Assembly (NCBI RefSeq): GCF_001015055.1
Contig: NZ_BBWZ01000003.1
Span: 1 to 64,000 of the forward strand
Direction: 5' to 3'
DNA from: Aneurinibacillus tyrosinisolvens
GTDB taxonomy: Bacteria; Bacillota; Bacilli; Aneurinibacillales; Aneurinibacillaceae
DNA: 64,000 nt
This document shows, piece after piece, positions 27,050 through 34,398 of this stretch (positions within the stretch are counted from its first letter, which is position 1; every line of letters starts with the position of its first letter). Position numbers and translations under genes: made by a program. A model generated the notes under the pieces. The model had not been told where the DNA came from, ran no database searches, and saw nothing but the letters and a program-made list of their open reading frames with translations.

Positions 27050-28546
27050 TTATAAAACCGGTGAGAATAGACGGGCCACGGATTCTTTAGAACGGGCAAG
27101 AAGACCGCGCCTGTTAAACTCGTCCTTATTTACTTTCATGCTGTCCATCATATCTTCCTCATAGTGGCGAATTAAATCGTTAATGGAGCGCGTACCAAAG
27201 AGGAATACATTCACTTCAAAGTTAAGCTGGAAGCTCCTCAGGTCAATGTTCGCCGTTCCAATCGAAGCAAGGTCCCCGTCGACAATAACGACCTTCTGGT
27301 GCATGAATCCTTTCTGGTACGTATAAATTTCAATGCCGGAGCGAAGCAGCTCGGCAAAGTAAGAAAATGTTGCATACTGGGTCAGGAAGCTGTCTGAAAT
27401 CTGCGGGACCATGAGTCGAACCTGCACGCCTTTATGGGCGGCGATTTTCAATGCCGTTCGGATGGCTTCATTCGGGACAAAGTAGGGCGTAGCAATCCAG
27501 ACTGATTTTGCCGCGCCTGAAATCATGGAATAATAAAGATCGCTAATAAGCCCGAGGCGGGTATCCGGCCCGCCGGCGACAATTTGTACGCCGCCGTCCC
27601 CTTCCGCGTCCTTCACTGTATGGTATTTTCTGTCACCCAGCTTCTCTCCGGATATGTATCCCCAGTCCAACAGGAAAACCGTATGCAGGGTACGCACTGC
27701 TTCCCCTTTTATCATCAGATGCGTGTCACGCCAGAAGCCAATGAGTTTATTTTTTCCCAGGTATTCGTCCCCGACGTTCAAACCGCCGACAAAACCGATT
27801 TCTCCGTCGATGACGATGATTTTTCTGTGATTCCTGAAATTAAATTTCAGATTGAAAAATCCGTACATAATGGGCAGGAACGGGAACACCTTAACGCCCG
27901 CCTTTTTCAAGGAGCGGATATCACGGCCCGAGAGGCTGAGGCTTCCGATGGCGTCGTAGAGGAAGCGTACCTCAATGCCTTCCTGCGCTTTTTTAATTAA
28001 AATGTTAATAATGTCTTTTCCGAGTTTGTCGGAACGAAAAATATAATATTCCATATGGATGAAATGCTTTGCCTGTTCCAGGTGTCTTTTTATTTCGGAA
28101 AACGTTTCTCTCCCGTTCTTTAGAACCGTTGTATCGGAAGCAAAGCTGATGGAAGTAAAACCGATGTGCTGTACAAGATCCGAGAATTGTTTCTGCGCTT
28201 GGGTCAGATTTCCCCATTTTATCGAAGGCTTATTTTCTGACATCTCCCGCAAATAATTAATATTGTGCGAACGCTTCCTTTTAAACAGGAGGCCTTTGAG
28301 ATAGAGCTGGCCTGAGTAGAGGTAGAAAAGGTAACCAAACACAGGAATAAAAAACAGAACAAATAGCCACATCAGTGTATTGTGCGGTGCCCTCTCCTCG
28401 AGAATGAGCGAATATGTCACTAAAAAAAGAATGATAATGTACATAGCAACCCATGCGCGCTGTGCCCACACCTCGGTCGAATACAATGAAAAATAGCAAG
28501 ACCAGGCCATAGCGAGCAGAAGAACAAACTGTCCAAAACGTTTCAT
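27050..28546 (-). CDS. cls: Cardiolipin synthase
   Basis: 498 residues. Two N-terminal membrane helices and a PLD-nuclease N domain (TLMWLFVLFFIPVFGYLFYLYSG) precede two phospholipase D repeats. HKD motifs are visible as NHRKIIVID near residue 240 and MHQKVVIVDGDLASIGTANID near 416. It condenses two phosphatidylglycerol molecules into cardiolipin plus glycerol at the membrane. The start ATG 28546 follows AAGGAGAAG. Length and architecture match Bacillus ClsA/YwnE. Several cls paralogues are common in the order, so the exact paralogue name is not assigned. Confidence 0.93.
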   Translation of the reverse strand: MKRFGQFVLLLAMAWSCYFSLYSTEVWAQRAWVAMYIIILFLVTYSLILEERAPHNTLMWLFVLFFIPVFGYLFYLYSGQLYLKGLLFKRKRSHNINYLREMSENKPSIKWGNLTQAQKQFSDLVQHIGFTSISFASDTTVLKNGRETFSEIKRHLEQAKHFIHMEYYIFRSDKLGKDIINILIKKAQEGIEVRFLYDAIGSLSLSGRDIRSLKKAGVKVFPFLPIMYGFFNLKFNFRNHRKIIVIDGEIGFVGGLNVGDEYLGKNKLIGFWRDTHLMIKGEAVRTLHTVFLLDWGYISGEKLGDRKYHTVKDAEGDGGVQIVAGGPDTRLGLISDLYYSMISGAAKSVWIATPYFVPNEAIRTALKIAAHKGVQVRLMVPQISDSFLTQYATFSYFAELLRSGIEIYTYQKGFMHQKVVIVDGDLASIGTANIDLRSFQLNFEVNVFLFGTRSINDLIRHYEEDMMDSMKVNKDEFNRRGLLARSKESVARLFSPVL

Positions 28547-28789
28547 GCGCTTCTCCTTGACACGTCAATTGGTAGTATTGGAAGGCGTCTTGCTTCCTAA
28601 CCCGTGTATTTAAAATCTACACGAAACAGGCAAAAATTAAACAGGGTTATCAATTTTGTGGTAAAAAAAGAAGACATACATTTAAGCCCGTACCCCGCTT
28701 GCGATATATAGCCGGGGATATAGAATAGAGAAATTAGGGAAAAACAAACATCAAAGCCACGTTTTTTGCAGTGAAGTGGAGGGGTGAAA

Positions 28790-29740
28790 ATGCAGGCAAA
28801 CAGACTTGTAAATACAGCAAACTTATCGCAGGAAGAATGGGAGCAGTGGCGGCGGGGCGGCATATCCGGGAGCGATATAGGCGCCATCTGCGGCGTTGAT
28901 AAATGGCGCTCCCCCATTGCCGTATATCTTGAAAAAATCGGGCAGCTGCCGGAGCGGGAAGACAACGAGTACATGTATTTCGGCCGGCTCCTGGAAGAAG
29001 TGGTAGCGGACGAATTTTCCAGAAGGACGGGGTATAAAATTCAACGGAGGAACGCGATTCTGCAGCACCCGCAAAATAAATGGGCAATCGGAAATATCGA
29101 CCGGCTCATTCTTGATGCGGAGCGGGGGAACGGGGTGCTGGAAGTAAAAACAGCCTCCGAGTTCGTCCGTAAAGAATGGGAAGACGACAACATTCCGGAA
29201 GCTTATCAGCTCCAGCTGCAATGGTATTTATACATTACCGGCCTTACGTGGGGAGCGTTTGCCGTACTCATAGGCGGGAACAAATTTCGTTACAAAATTA
29301 TCGAACGGGACGAAGAGTTGATTGAATTAATGGTTCGGATTTGCAAAAACTTCTGGGAGAATCACGTGCTCGCGGGGATCCCGCCATTGCTGGACGGAAG
29401 CGAGGCCTCAACGGAATTGTTAAACAGGATGTACCCTGAAGGGGAAGCGGACGGGAAGACGGTGCTCCCCGATGAAGCCGAAGAACTCATTGCCATGTGG
29501 GAAGAAGCAAACCAGGATCTAGAAGAAGCGACACGAAGGAAGCGGGAAGCAGAAAACCGCTTAAAAGCGCTGATTGGAGAAAGTGAAATCGGGATTACAC
29601 CTGAGCATCGTGTGGTGTGGAAAAACGTAGCGCGACGTTCCGTGGATACGAGGGCGCTAAAGAGAGAGCACCCCGATATATATGAGAAGTTTGCGAGGCC
29701 CGGAACGTTACGCAGATTTTGGATTAAACAGGAGGGATAG
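28790..29740 (+). CDS. yqaJ: YqaJ-type viral exonuclease (RecB-like nuclease)
   Basis: 316 residues. GGISGSDIGAICGVDKWRSP is the YqaJ signature; GRLLEEVVADEF, GNIDRLILDAERGNGVLEVKTA (the D-ExK nuclease core) and YQLQLQWYLYITG follow. A coiled-coil (EAEELIAMWEEANQDLEEAT) and a C-terminal FARPGTLRRFWIK close it. GGAGG is seven bases before ATG 28790. Such enzymes resect double-stranded DNA 5' to 3' to give single strands for the RecT annealase encoded 3 bp downstream. The pair normally lives in prophages (B. subtilis skin element yqaJK), yet no phage genes surround it here. Confidence 0.9.
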   Translation: MQANRLVNTANLSQEEWEQWRRGGISGSDIGAICGVDKWRSPIAVYLEKIGQLPEREDNEYMYFGRLLEEVVADEFSRRTGYKIQRRNAILQHPQNKWAIGNIDRLILDAERGNGVLEVKTASEFVRKEWEDDNIPEAYQLQLQWYLYITGLTWGAFAVLIGGNKFRYKIIERDEELIELMVRICKNFWENHVLAGIPPLLDGSEASTELLNRMYPEGEADGKTVLPDEAEELIAMWEEANQDLEEATRRKREAENRLKALIGESEIGITPEHRVVWKNVARRSVDTRALKREHPDIYEKFARPGTLRRFWIKQEG

Positions 29741-29743
29741 CAA

Positions 29744-30565
29744 ATGAGCGATTTAAAAGAAAAATTAGAGAAGAGGGCGAATGAAACGGAGGCAGCCCCT
29801 CCATCACCCGCACAGACGATCGCGGCTTATTTGAAACGAATGGAGCCGGAAATCGCAAGGGCGCTGCCCAAGCATATGGATGTCGAGCGGCTCACCCGTA
29901 TTGCACTGACAACGATCAGAACGAACCCGCGCCTGCTCGAGTGCACCGTGCCTTCGCTCCTGGGGGCGGTGATGCAGGCCGCACAGCTGGGCCTGGAACC
30001 GGGCCTGCTGGGACAATGCTATATTATCCCGCACGGGCGTGAAGCAACGTTTATTATTGGCTACAAGGGCATGATCGATTTGGCGCGCAGGTCGGGAAAC
30101 ATTAAAAGTATATATGCCCACGACGTAAGAGAAAATGACGAGTTTGAGTACGAGTACGGCCTCCACCCGTTCCTGAAGCACCGCCCGGCGATGACAGACC
30201 GCGGGAAATTCATTGGCGTGTATGCGGTTGCCCATTTCAATGACGGGGGCTATCAGTTTGAGTTTATGCCGTATGAGGAGATTGAAAGGCGTAAATTGCG
30301 TTCACGGTCTTATAAGAATGGCCCATGGGTAACGGATTATGAAGAAATGGCGAAAAAAACAGTCATCCGCCATATGTTTAAATACCTTCCGCTGAGTGTT
30401 GAAATCATGCGGAGTGCGGCCCAGGACGAGACGGTCCGGCCGGATTTGACAAGTGACCCCGTAAGCATCTACGAGCGGCCGATTGAAGGAAAGATCATTA
30501 CGGCTGAAGATGTGCAGCCTGAGGAAATTCCGAATGTGCCGGATGCAGAACAGGGGGATGTGTAA
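29744..30565 (+). CDS. recT: RecT-family single-strand annealing protein
   Basis: 273 residues. MEPEIARALPKHMDVERLTRIALTTIRTNP, LLGAVMQAAQLGLEPGLLGQCYIIP and IGYKGMIDLARRSG are the RecT core, ending in WVTDYEEMAKKTVIRHMFKYLPLS. It coats and anneals single-stranded DNA produced by the partner exonuclease. It starts 3 bp after yqaJ with GGAGGG in the end of that gene, so the two are translationally linked. Codon use and GC are like the neighbouring core genes, which suggests long residence in the chromosome. Confidence 0.92.
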   Translation: MSDLKEKLEKRANETEAAPPSPAQTIAAYLKRMEPEIARALPKHMDVERLTRIALTTIRTNPRLLECTVPSLLGAVMQAAQLGLEPGLLGQCYIIPHGREATFIIGYKGMIDLARRSGNIKSIYAHDVRENDEFEYEYGLHPFLKHRPAMTDRGKFIGVYAVAHFNDGGYQFEFMPYEEIERRKLRSRSYKNGPWVTDYEEMAKKTVIRHMFKYLPLSVEIMRSAAQDETVRPDLTSDPVSIYERPIEGKIITAEDVQPEEIPNVPDAEQGDV

Positions 30566-30641
30566 AAAAGCGCCTGCTAATCAGTAAGGTTAAATTACTA
30601 TAATGTTTAATTGTTGGCTATTTACTTTCATAAAGAAAAGA

Positions 30642-30899
30642 ATGTATTATACTCAACACAGTGTCACTTATAAGAAGAATCATGCCAGAAAGACTCGACG
30701 TAAAGCGGGAAAAGAGGTTTCAGCGACCTATAACTTTCATGATATAAAGGTTGATCGAGATGTTAAGAATGTTCGAAAACGATACAGACAAATGACGAAA
30801 GAGGAGTTAATTGAACGCCTGATTCAAGCAGAGCAATTCATCGCCGTCAATTTTGAAGGTTGGCTTGCGGAACAGTTCGGGGCATTTACGAAAGAATAA
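30642..30899 (+). CDS. Small basic protein, unknown function
   Basis: About 85 residues. A lysine/arginine-rich first half (YKKNHARKTRRKAGKEV) is followed by a helical segment (VRKRYRQMTKEELIERLIQAEQF). No family is recognised. The start is uncertain: ATG 30642 and ATG 30603 are in frame, and neither has a strong ribosome site. A strong terminator immediately after the stop supports expression. It could be a nucleic-acid-binding protein or the remains of an insertion-sequence helper gene. Confidence 0.45.
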   Translation: MYYTQHSVTYKKNHARKTRRKAGKEVSATYNFHDIKVDRDVKNVRKRYRQMTKEELIERLIQAEQFIAVNFEGWLAEQFGAFTKE

Positions 30900-30901
30900 A
30901 G

Positions 30902-30948
30902 GGATGTCGTTACCTTGAAACAGACGAGGTATCGACATCCTTTTCATT
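30902..30948 (+). terminator. Strong terminator
   Basis: Stem GGATGTCGtTACCT / AGGTAtCGACATCC with a 10-nt loop, then TTTTCATTTT. Confidence 0.85.
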
Positions 30949-31371
30949 TTCAAAAACCGTTATTATTGAACTATCGATTCCCGTCGCAATAACTTGATTG
31001 CCTAATATTAATCATTTAACGTCCCAATAGGGGTACACTCTATTGGGATATACAAACAGTCAAGCCAGCTCCAACTTGACTTTATCTGTGTCGGATAATC
31101 TTGAAATTGCAAACTAAAGTGCTTCTTCGAGTTCTACTTTTCAGAAGAAAAGGGGGTAGTATTAACTTTAAAATCTAAGTTAAACACACAAAAACCTCTT
31201 TTGAAAAAGAGGTTTTTGTGCGGTGGAAGATATTCATCGGGACAATTCTTCTGCTCTTCATCCTACCTGCTCATAGGATACTAACAATCTATGCGGGGGA
31301 TATAGAGAAGTGTTAGGTGTTTGCCTTTTTTAAATCGGAATGTACGGTAATCTACACGATGCAAATAAAAA
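30949..31371. other. Gene-free stretch with several hairpins
   Basis: No convincing coding sequence. It holds inverted repeats CCCAATAG / CTATTGGG (31023-31047) and GTCAAG / CTTGAC (31059-31080). A strong terminator-like hairpin ACAAAAACCTCTTTT / AAAGAGGTTTTTGT lies at 31188-31220. One copy of the GTGTTRGGYGWWTGCC motif is at 31310-31325. It is probably decayed sequence between the RecT region and the small spore genes. Confidence 0.4.
31188..31220. terminator. Terminator-like hairpin without an obvious gene
   Basis: ACAAAAACCTCTTT / AAAGAGGTTTTTGT, a near-perfect stem with T-runs on both strands; no intact gene ends here. Confidence 0.6.
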
Positions 31372-31397
31372 GAACCCCTCTGTTCACAGAAGGGCCC
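31372..31397 (-). terminator. Terminator of the YjcZ-type gene
   Basis: Stem GGGCCCTTCTGT / ACAGAGGGGTTC (with G-T pairs) on the minus strand, then TTTTTATTTG, 14 bp after the stop codon. Confidence 0.7.
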
Positions 31398-31411
31398 TTT
31401 TGTACTCTTTA

Positions 31412-31498
31412 TTACTCACATGCACATGCGATAATAACGAGTAGGATAAAAAGTACGAGAATGATCCCAATTTCTTCACCAAAGCCGCCACAGGACAT
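31412..31498 (-). CDS. YjcZ-family sporulation mini-protein
   Basis: A 28-residue protein: MSCGGFGEEIGIILVLFILL followed by VIIACACE. The Gly-rich start and the single hydrophobic helix with FILLVII are the hallmark of YjcZ/SscA-type small spore proteins, although this copy has three cysteines. AAAGGAGGGGG lies nine bases before ATG 31498 and a terminator follows. It is too short for ordinary gene calling. In Bacillus, SscA-like proteins affect spore coat assembly and germination; here that role is inferred from similarity. Confidence 0.8.
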   Translation of the reverse strand: MSCGGFGEEIGIILVLFILLVIIACACE

Positions 31499-31695
31499 TT
31501 TTCTTCCCCCTCCTTTTTATGAAAGAGATGGTATCAGATTATGTAAATGGGTTTGGACGAGTGTTGGGCGATTGCCCTTTTATGAGATAGAACTTTGTTA
31601 AAAGGGGGATTAGTCAATCAATGAGATATTAGTGCCTGAAAAAGCCCTGTTTTCTTCAAAGTACGATTTTTGTTTTTCTCCGGATTTTTTTGTTT

Positions 31696-31848
31696 AACTA
31701 GCAACCCTGCTTTGGATACACTGACATGAAAGTTATCAGCAATTAAAGGTAAGATCCCAATAACCCCCATTTCAGTATTTATGATGCCGAAAACTCCTAT
31801 GGTCAATATAAATATAAACAAATTATTCCGTTTAGCCAAAAAAATCAT
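31696..31848 (-). pseudogene. MFS transporter, N-terminal stump
   Basis: The minus-strand frame starts MIFLAKRNNLFIFILTIGVF and continues GIINTEMGVIGILPLIADNF, HVSVSKAGLLV, the first helix and motif of an AraJ/YdhP-type sugar or drug efflux MFS protein. At about 31696 homology stops, and unrelated sequence (KQKNPEKNKNRTLKKTG) leads to a stop at 31618. Only about 50 of 390 residues survive. TAGGAG overlaps the start region. The foreign tail may be the end of an insertion sequence, but I could not identify it. Confidence 0.7.
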
Positions 31849-32224
31849 CTCCTACCTTCATTTTAAGTTATATTAATTTTGCTAATTTTGATGTCCATTG
31901 AAAATTCACATTGATGGTTTAATCCCCATCTGTGTACAATTATAAATAGAAACAGAATGTCAACAATCACTAAATCACCACGATTCGTGTATTAGTACAC
32001 AAATCGATTGGAATTGTGTATTTATTTTTAAGAAGGTTGGGTGACTCTCACAATGTCTAAGGTTGAATCCCCCTAAAAGTGGTTATCCTTATTTTACCAT
32101 TTGAAATATCGAAGAAGTAATCTGCCCGTTAGCTGAACAACAAAAATTTAGTGCAACAAAAACGGATGATCTAAAACGGAAATGTTGTTGTAAAAGAGGT
32201 CTTATATGTGGTCATAAAAAAGAA
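31849..32224. other. AT-rich gene-free stretch
   Basis: No supported gene. It holds a palindromic GTGTATTAGTACAC near 31986. A start-less open frame (EEVICPLAEQQKFSATKTDD) runs at 32113-32250 towards a terminator. It is probably the upstream region of the broken MFS gene plus debris. Confidence 0.3.
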
Positions 32225-32262
32225 AGTATGAGTCAGGATCATTCCTAGACTCATACTCTTTA
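32225..32262. terminator. Bidirectional terminator
   Basis: Perfect stem AGTATGAGTC / GACTCATACT with T-rich tails on both sides (CTTTATTTTTG on plus; TTTCTTTTTT on minus). Confidence 0.8.
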
Positions 32263-32366
32263 TTTTTGTTATACATTTCATATCTGAGTAGCTAAATCAT
32301 ATGACACACCAAATAAGGTTTATTTAATAAAAGTAGATGCAGGCGCTTTTTCGGTGTATGTCAGGG

Positions 32367-32570
32367 TTAAGCGAGAAGCTTTAAAGCTTCAATAACCTCT
32401 TTATTTTCATCGCTGGTTAACTCAACACCATTGTATTTCACACGGTAATTGTTTAGAAGCTCTTCCAAATCAATGGGAAACTCTGTCCGTACTCTGTCAT
32501 TAAATAAATCGGTTAATTCAAAAGGCTCATCATCAGGCAGTACGTCTCTTAACGTTTTTTCATTTTTCAC
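32367..32570 (-). CDS. Small acidic hypothetical protein
   Basis: 67 residues, acidic and helical: LRDVLPDDEPFELTDLFNDR, then EFPIDLEELLNNYRVKYNG and a final EVIEALKLLA. The start is GTG 32570, supported by AAAGGTG at the right spacing. No family is recognised and there is no signal or membrane segment. It lies between two terminators as a monocistronic unit, in a stretch of small genes that also contains tlp. Confidence 0.6.
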   Translation of the reverse strand: MKNEKTLRDVLPDDEPFELTDLFNDRVRTEFPIDLEELLNNYRVKYNGVELTSDENKEVIEALKLLA

Positions 32571-32689
32571 TTTCTTTACACCTTTCTGTCACACAATTCT
32601 CTTTTTTTATGAATCAAAGCTATATCTTTCCACGCCCGTTTTATCTTATGATAATTTTCTGAGGATGTCTATTATTTTTCGATAAAAAC

Positions 32690-32724
32690 AAAAAAGGAAC
32701 CGGCTGCCCGCCGGTCCGTTCCTA
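32690..32724 (-). terminator. Terminator after tlp
   Basis: Stem AGGAACGGACCGGC / GCCGGTTCCT on the minus strand with small bulges, followed by TTTTTTG. Confidence 0.75.
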
Positions 32725-32727
32725 CCT

Positions 32728-32949
32728 TTAAGAATCCAATCTGTCCTGTGCTTCATCTTTTATTTCATTTCGCATCGCGCCAATCGTCTCTTCCCGCCGT
32801 TCATTTTTTTCGCGTATTTGTTCTTTCTGATCTTCACTTAAATTTGGGTTTTGCAATGTGTCCTCGGCAGCTTTCATATTGCCGATCGTATTTTGTACCA
32901 TTTCCTGAAGCTTTTCAACATTATCGCTCCGGTCATCCGGCTTAGCCAT
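32728..32949 (-). CDS. tlp: Small acid-soluble spore protein Tlp
   Basis: 73 residues, hydrophilic. KPDDRSDNVEKLQEMVQNTI and MKAAEDTL...LSEDQKEQIREKNERREE match thioredoxin-like protein Tlp of Bacillus, a minor SASP made in the forespore. AAAGGAGG precedes ATG 32949 and a terminator follows. Expression should be late in sporulation (sigma-G in B. subtilis); no promoter was assigned here. Confidence 0.9.
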   Translation of the reverse strand: MAKPDDRSDNVEKLQEMVQNTIGNMKAAEDTLQNPNLSEDQKEQIREKNERREETIGAMRNEIKDEAQDRLDS

Positions 32950-33051
32950 GGAAATATTCCTCCTTTGAATAGGGAAAGTATGATACGGATCCTACGCTAG
33001 TGTTTGCACATAGAAGAAAAATTATTACCGTGAGAAAGAGGGAGATTAGGA

Positions 33052-33265
33052 ATGGAAAGAAGAAATTGCAGTAATTGCTGGTGGATTTGCGGTGACTCGA
33101 ATCAGTGCGTGTTTAATGAAGAGCTGCAGCAGGTGCAGAGGACGCCGCGGGAGGAAGGGGTTGCTGGGCTGGCGCCCGATTGACATGCAGGAGCGCCACT
33201 CTTATCTTGAACGTTATGGGCGCGAGGTTGACCGGATTGGCATTTTGCCGACGGTTTGTTTATAG
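33052..33265 (+). pseudogene. Small Cys/Trp-rich protein, probably frameshifted
   Basis: ATG 33052 (AGGA close upstream) opens a 43-residue frame with RRNCSNCWWICGDSNQCVF, a four-cysteine knuckle that could bind zinc, and stops at 33183. One frame over, the sense continues without a gap as PIDMQERHSYLERYGREVD and IGILPTVCL up to TAG 33265. An intact gene would encode about 70 residues. Alternatively these are two overlapping small genes, the second starting at ATG 33185. No known family is assigned. A terminator follows. Confidence 0.45.
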
Positions 33266-33301
33266 GAAAGCGTGGGAACTAAAAAGGCTGTATAAGGGAA
33301 G

Positions 33302-33335
33302 AGGAAGGCGGTTTTTTACGTCTTCCTTTTTCTCT
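33302..33335 (+). terminator. Terminator
   Basis: AGGAAGgCG / CGtCTTCCT stem around a T-rich loop, followed by TTTTCTCTTT. Confidence 0.65.
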
Positions 33336-33370
33336 TTATGCTAAAATAAATGAAATGCGGAGGTGGTATC

Positions 33371-33880
33371 ATGCGTGGGGGTTCGCATCGTCCGGACAAA
33401 AATAAGGTCGTGTCGTTAATAAAAAAGCGAAGGCAGAAAAGAAAAGACCCTTTCCACTGGCTGCGTCTAATTCAGCTTGTTGGCGTTCTCTCCGCCTTTT
33501 TGCTCCTGTATAAAGGAGGAGAAGCACTTATTCATTTAAATGAATCCTATATTGAAAAGACACTTATCCCTTCTACAAAAGTGAGCGCAGTGGAAAGTCC
33601 GGAAGCAAAACAATTCGCCATCGATACGAGCCAGGAGTTTCTTATGAGAGACTGGATAAGCCTACCGAAGGGATCCCATTTTCAATTAACAGCTCCGGCT
33701 GTGGTAGGCGAGATAAAAAATGAAGGCCAATACAGGGGCAGGGTGGATGTTCATGTGGCCGGATTGATTTCCGGAAAGGAGAGGCGCTTTATCGTTGAAG
33801 TTCCGATCGAGTACATTGCAGGAAAAAAGGCGTATCGCTTATACGGGACGCCTGCAGTGAAAGAAGAAAAAGCAAAATGA
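33371..33880 (+). CDS. Single-pass membrane protein, unknown function
   Basis: 169 residues. A basic N terminus (KKRRQKRKDPFHW) is followed by one transmembrane helix (LIQLVGVLSAFLLLYKGG, residues about 36-54) and an extracytoplasmic domain of about 110 residues with beta-rich VVGEIKNEGQYRGRVDVHV and a C-terminal Lys/Glu tail. GGAGGTGG is eight bases before ATG 33371. No family is recognised. The orientation (basic side inside) predicts the domain faces outside or the forespore space. Confidence 0.65.
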   Translation: MRGGSHRPDKNKVVSLIKKRRQKRKDPFHWLRLIQLVGVLSAFLLLYKGGEALIHLNESYIEKTLIPSTKVSAVESPEAKQFAIDTSQEFLMRDWISLPKGSHFQLTAPAVVGEIKNEGQYRGRVDVHVAGLISGKERRFIVEVPIEYIAGKKAYRLYGTPAVKEEKAK

Positions 33881-34030
33881 TGAACCGAACAAGCGGTAAG
33901 CTATCGGAAGGGACTATTTGCCTGTATCCGGCAAAAAATTAGGAAGAATGTGGTGACCAATGGTGGATATGGCATGAAAAATTTCACAGCTATAATGAAG
34001 CTAGTACATATAGGATGGCGAGGTCACTCT

Positions 34031-34264
34031 ATGAAAAACTATACGTTTTGTTCTGGATGCGGAAATATAAAGCAAAATACGGCAACTCCTTTTTGCATAG
34101 AGTGTGAGGAACAGGAGAAGGCTTACCGGCTGGTAAAGGAATACCTTGCCCGGAATCCGCGCTCCAATGCAATGCAAATCGCGAATGCGACCCAGGTTTC
34201 TATCTATAAAATTACGAAGTTTGTCAGGGAAGGATTGCTTCATAAACAGAGCAACATCCGCTAA
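34031..34264 (+). CDS. Small zinc-ribbon plus HTH-like protein (YvyF-type)
   Basis: 77 residues. CSGCGN with FCIEC forms a two-CxxC zinc ribbon (residues about 8-25). A helical part ([31 protein letters not shown]) follows that looks like a small helix-turn-helix. The layout is that of YvyF/TIGR03826 from flagellar operons, but no flagellar gene is nearby. ATG 34031 is chosen for GAGGTC upstream; longer frames lack conservation. A role in transcription control is inferred only. Confidence 0.6.
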   Translation: MKNYTFCSGCGNIKQNTATPFCIECEEQEKAYRLVKEYLARNPRSNAMQIANATQVSIYKITKFVREGLLHKQSNIR

Positions 34265-34294
34265 GAGAAAATATATATTTGATTGTACATATAT

Positions 34295-34323
34295 GCCGGG
34301 GCCGCATGAGGTCCCGGTTTTTT
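34295..34323 (+). terminator. Terminator upstream of tepA
   Basis: Stem CCGGGgCC / GGtCCCGG followed by TTTTTT, 32 bp after the zinc-ribbon gene. Confidence 0.75.
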
Positions 34324-34398
34324 AGTGTCTGTATCGCGTGCATGGTTTTCCTATTGCTAAACCATACTATGGGTAAACAGGATGGAGGAGGAAGTTAC

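Noticed and set aside
28784..30899. Prophage around yqaJ-recT
   Set aside because: No integrase, repressor, structural or lysis genes nearby; neighbours are ordinary chromosomal genes.
31317..31601. 94-residue plus-strand frame over the hairpin/YjcZ region
   Set aside because: It runs antisense through a well-supported minus-strand mini-gene and its terminator, has no ribosome site and no protein-like composition.
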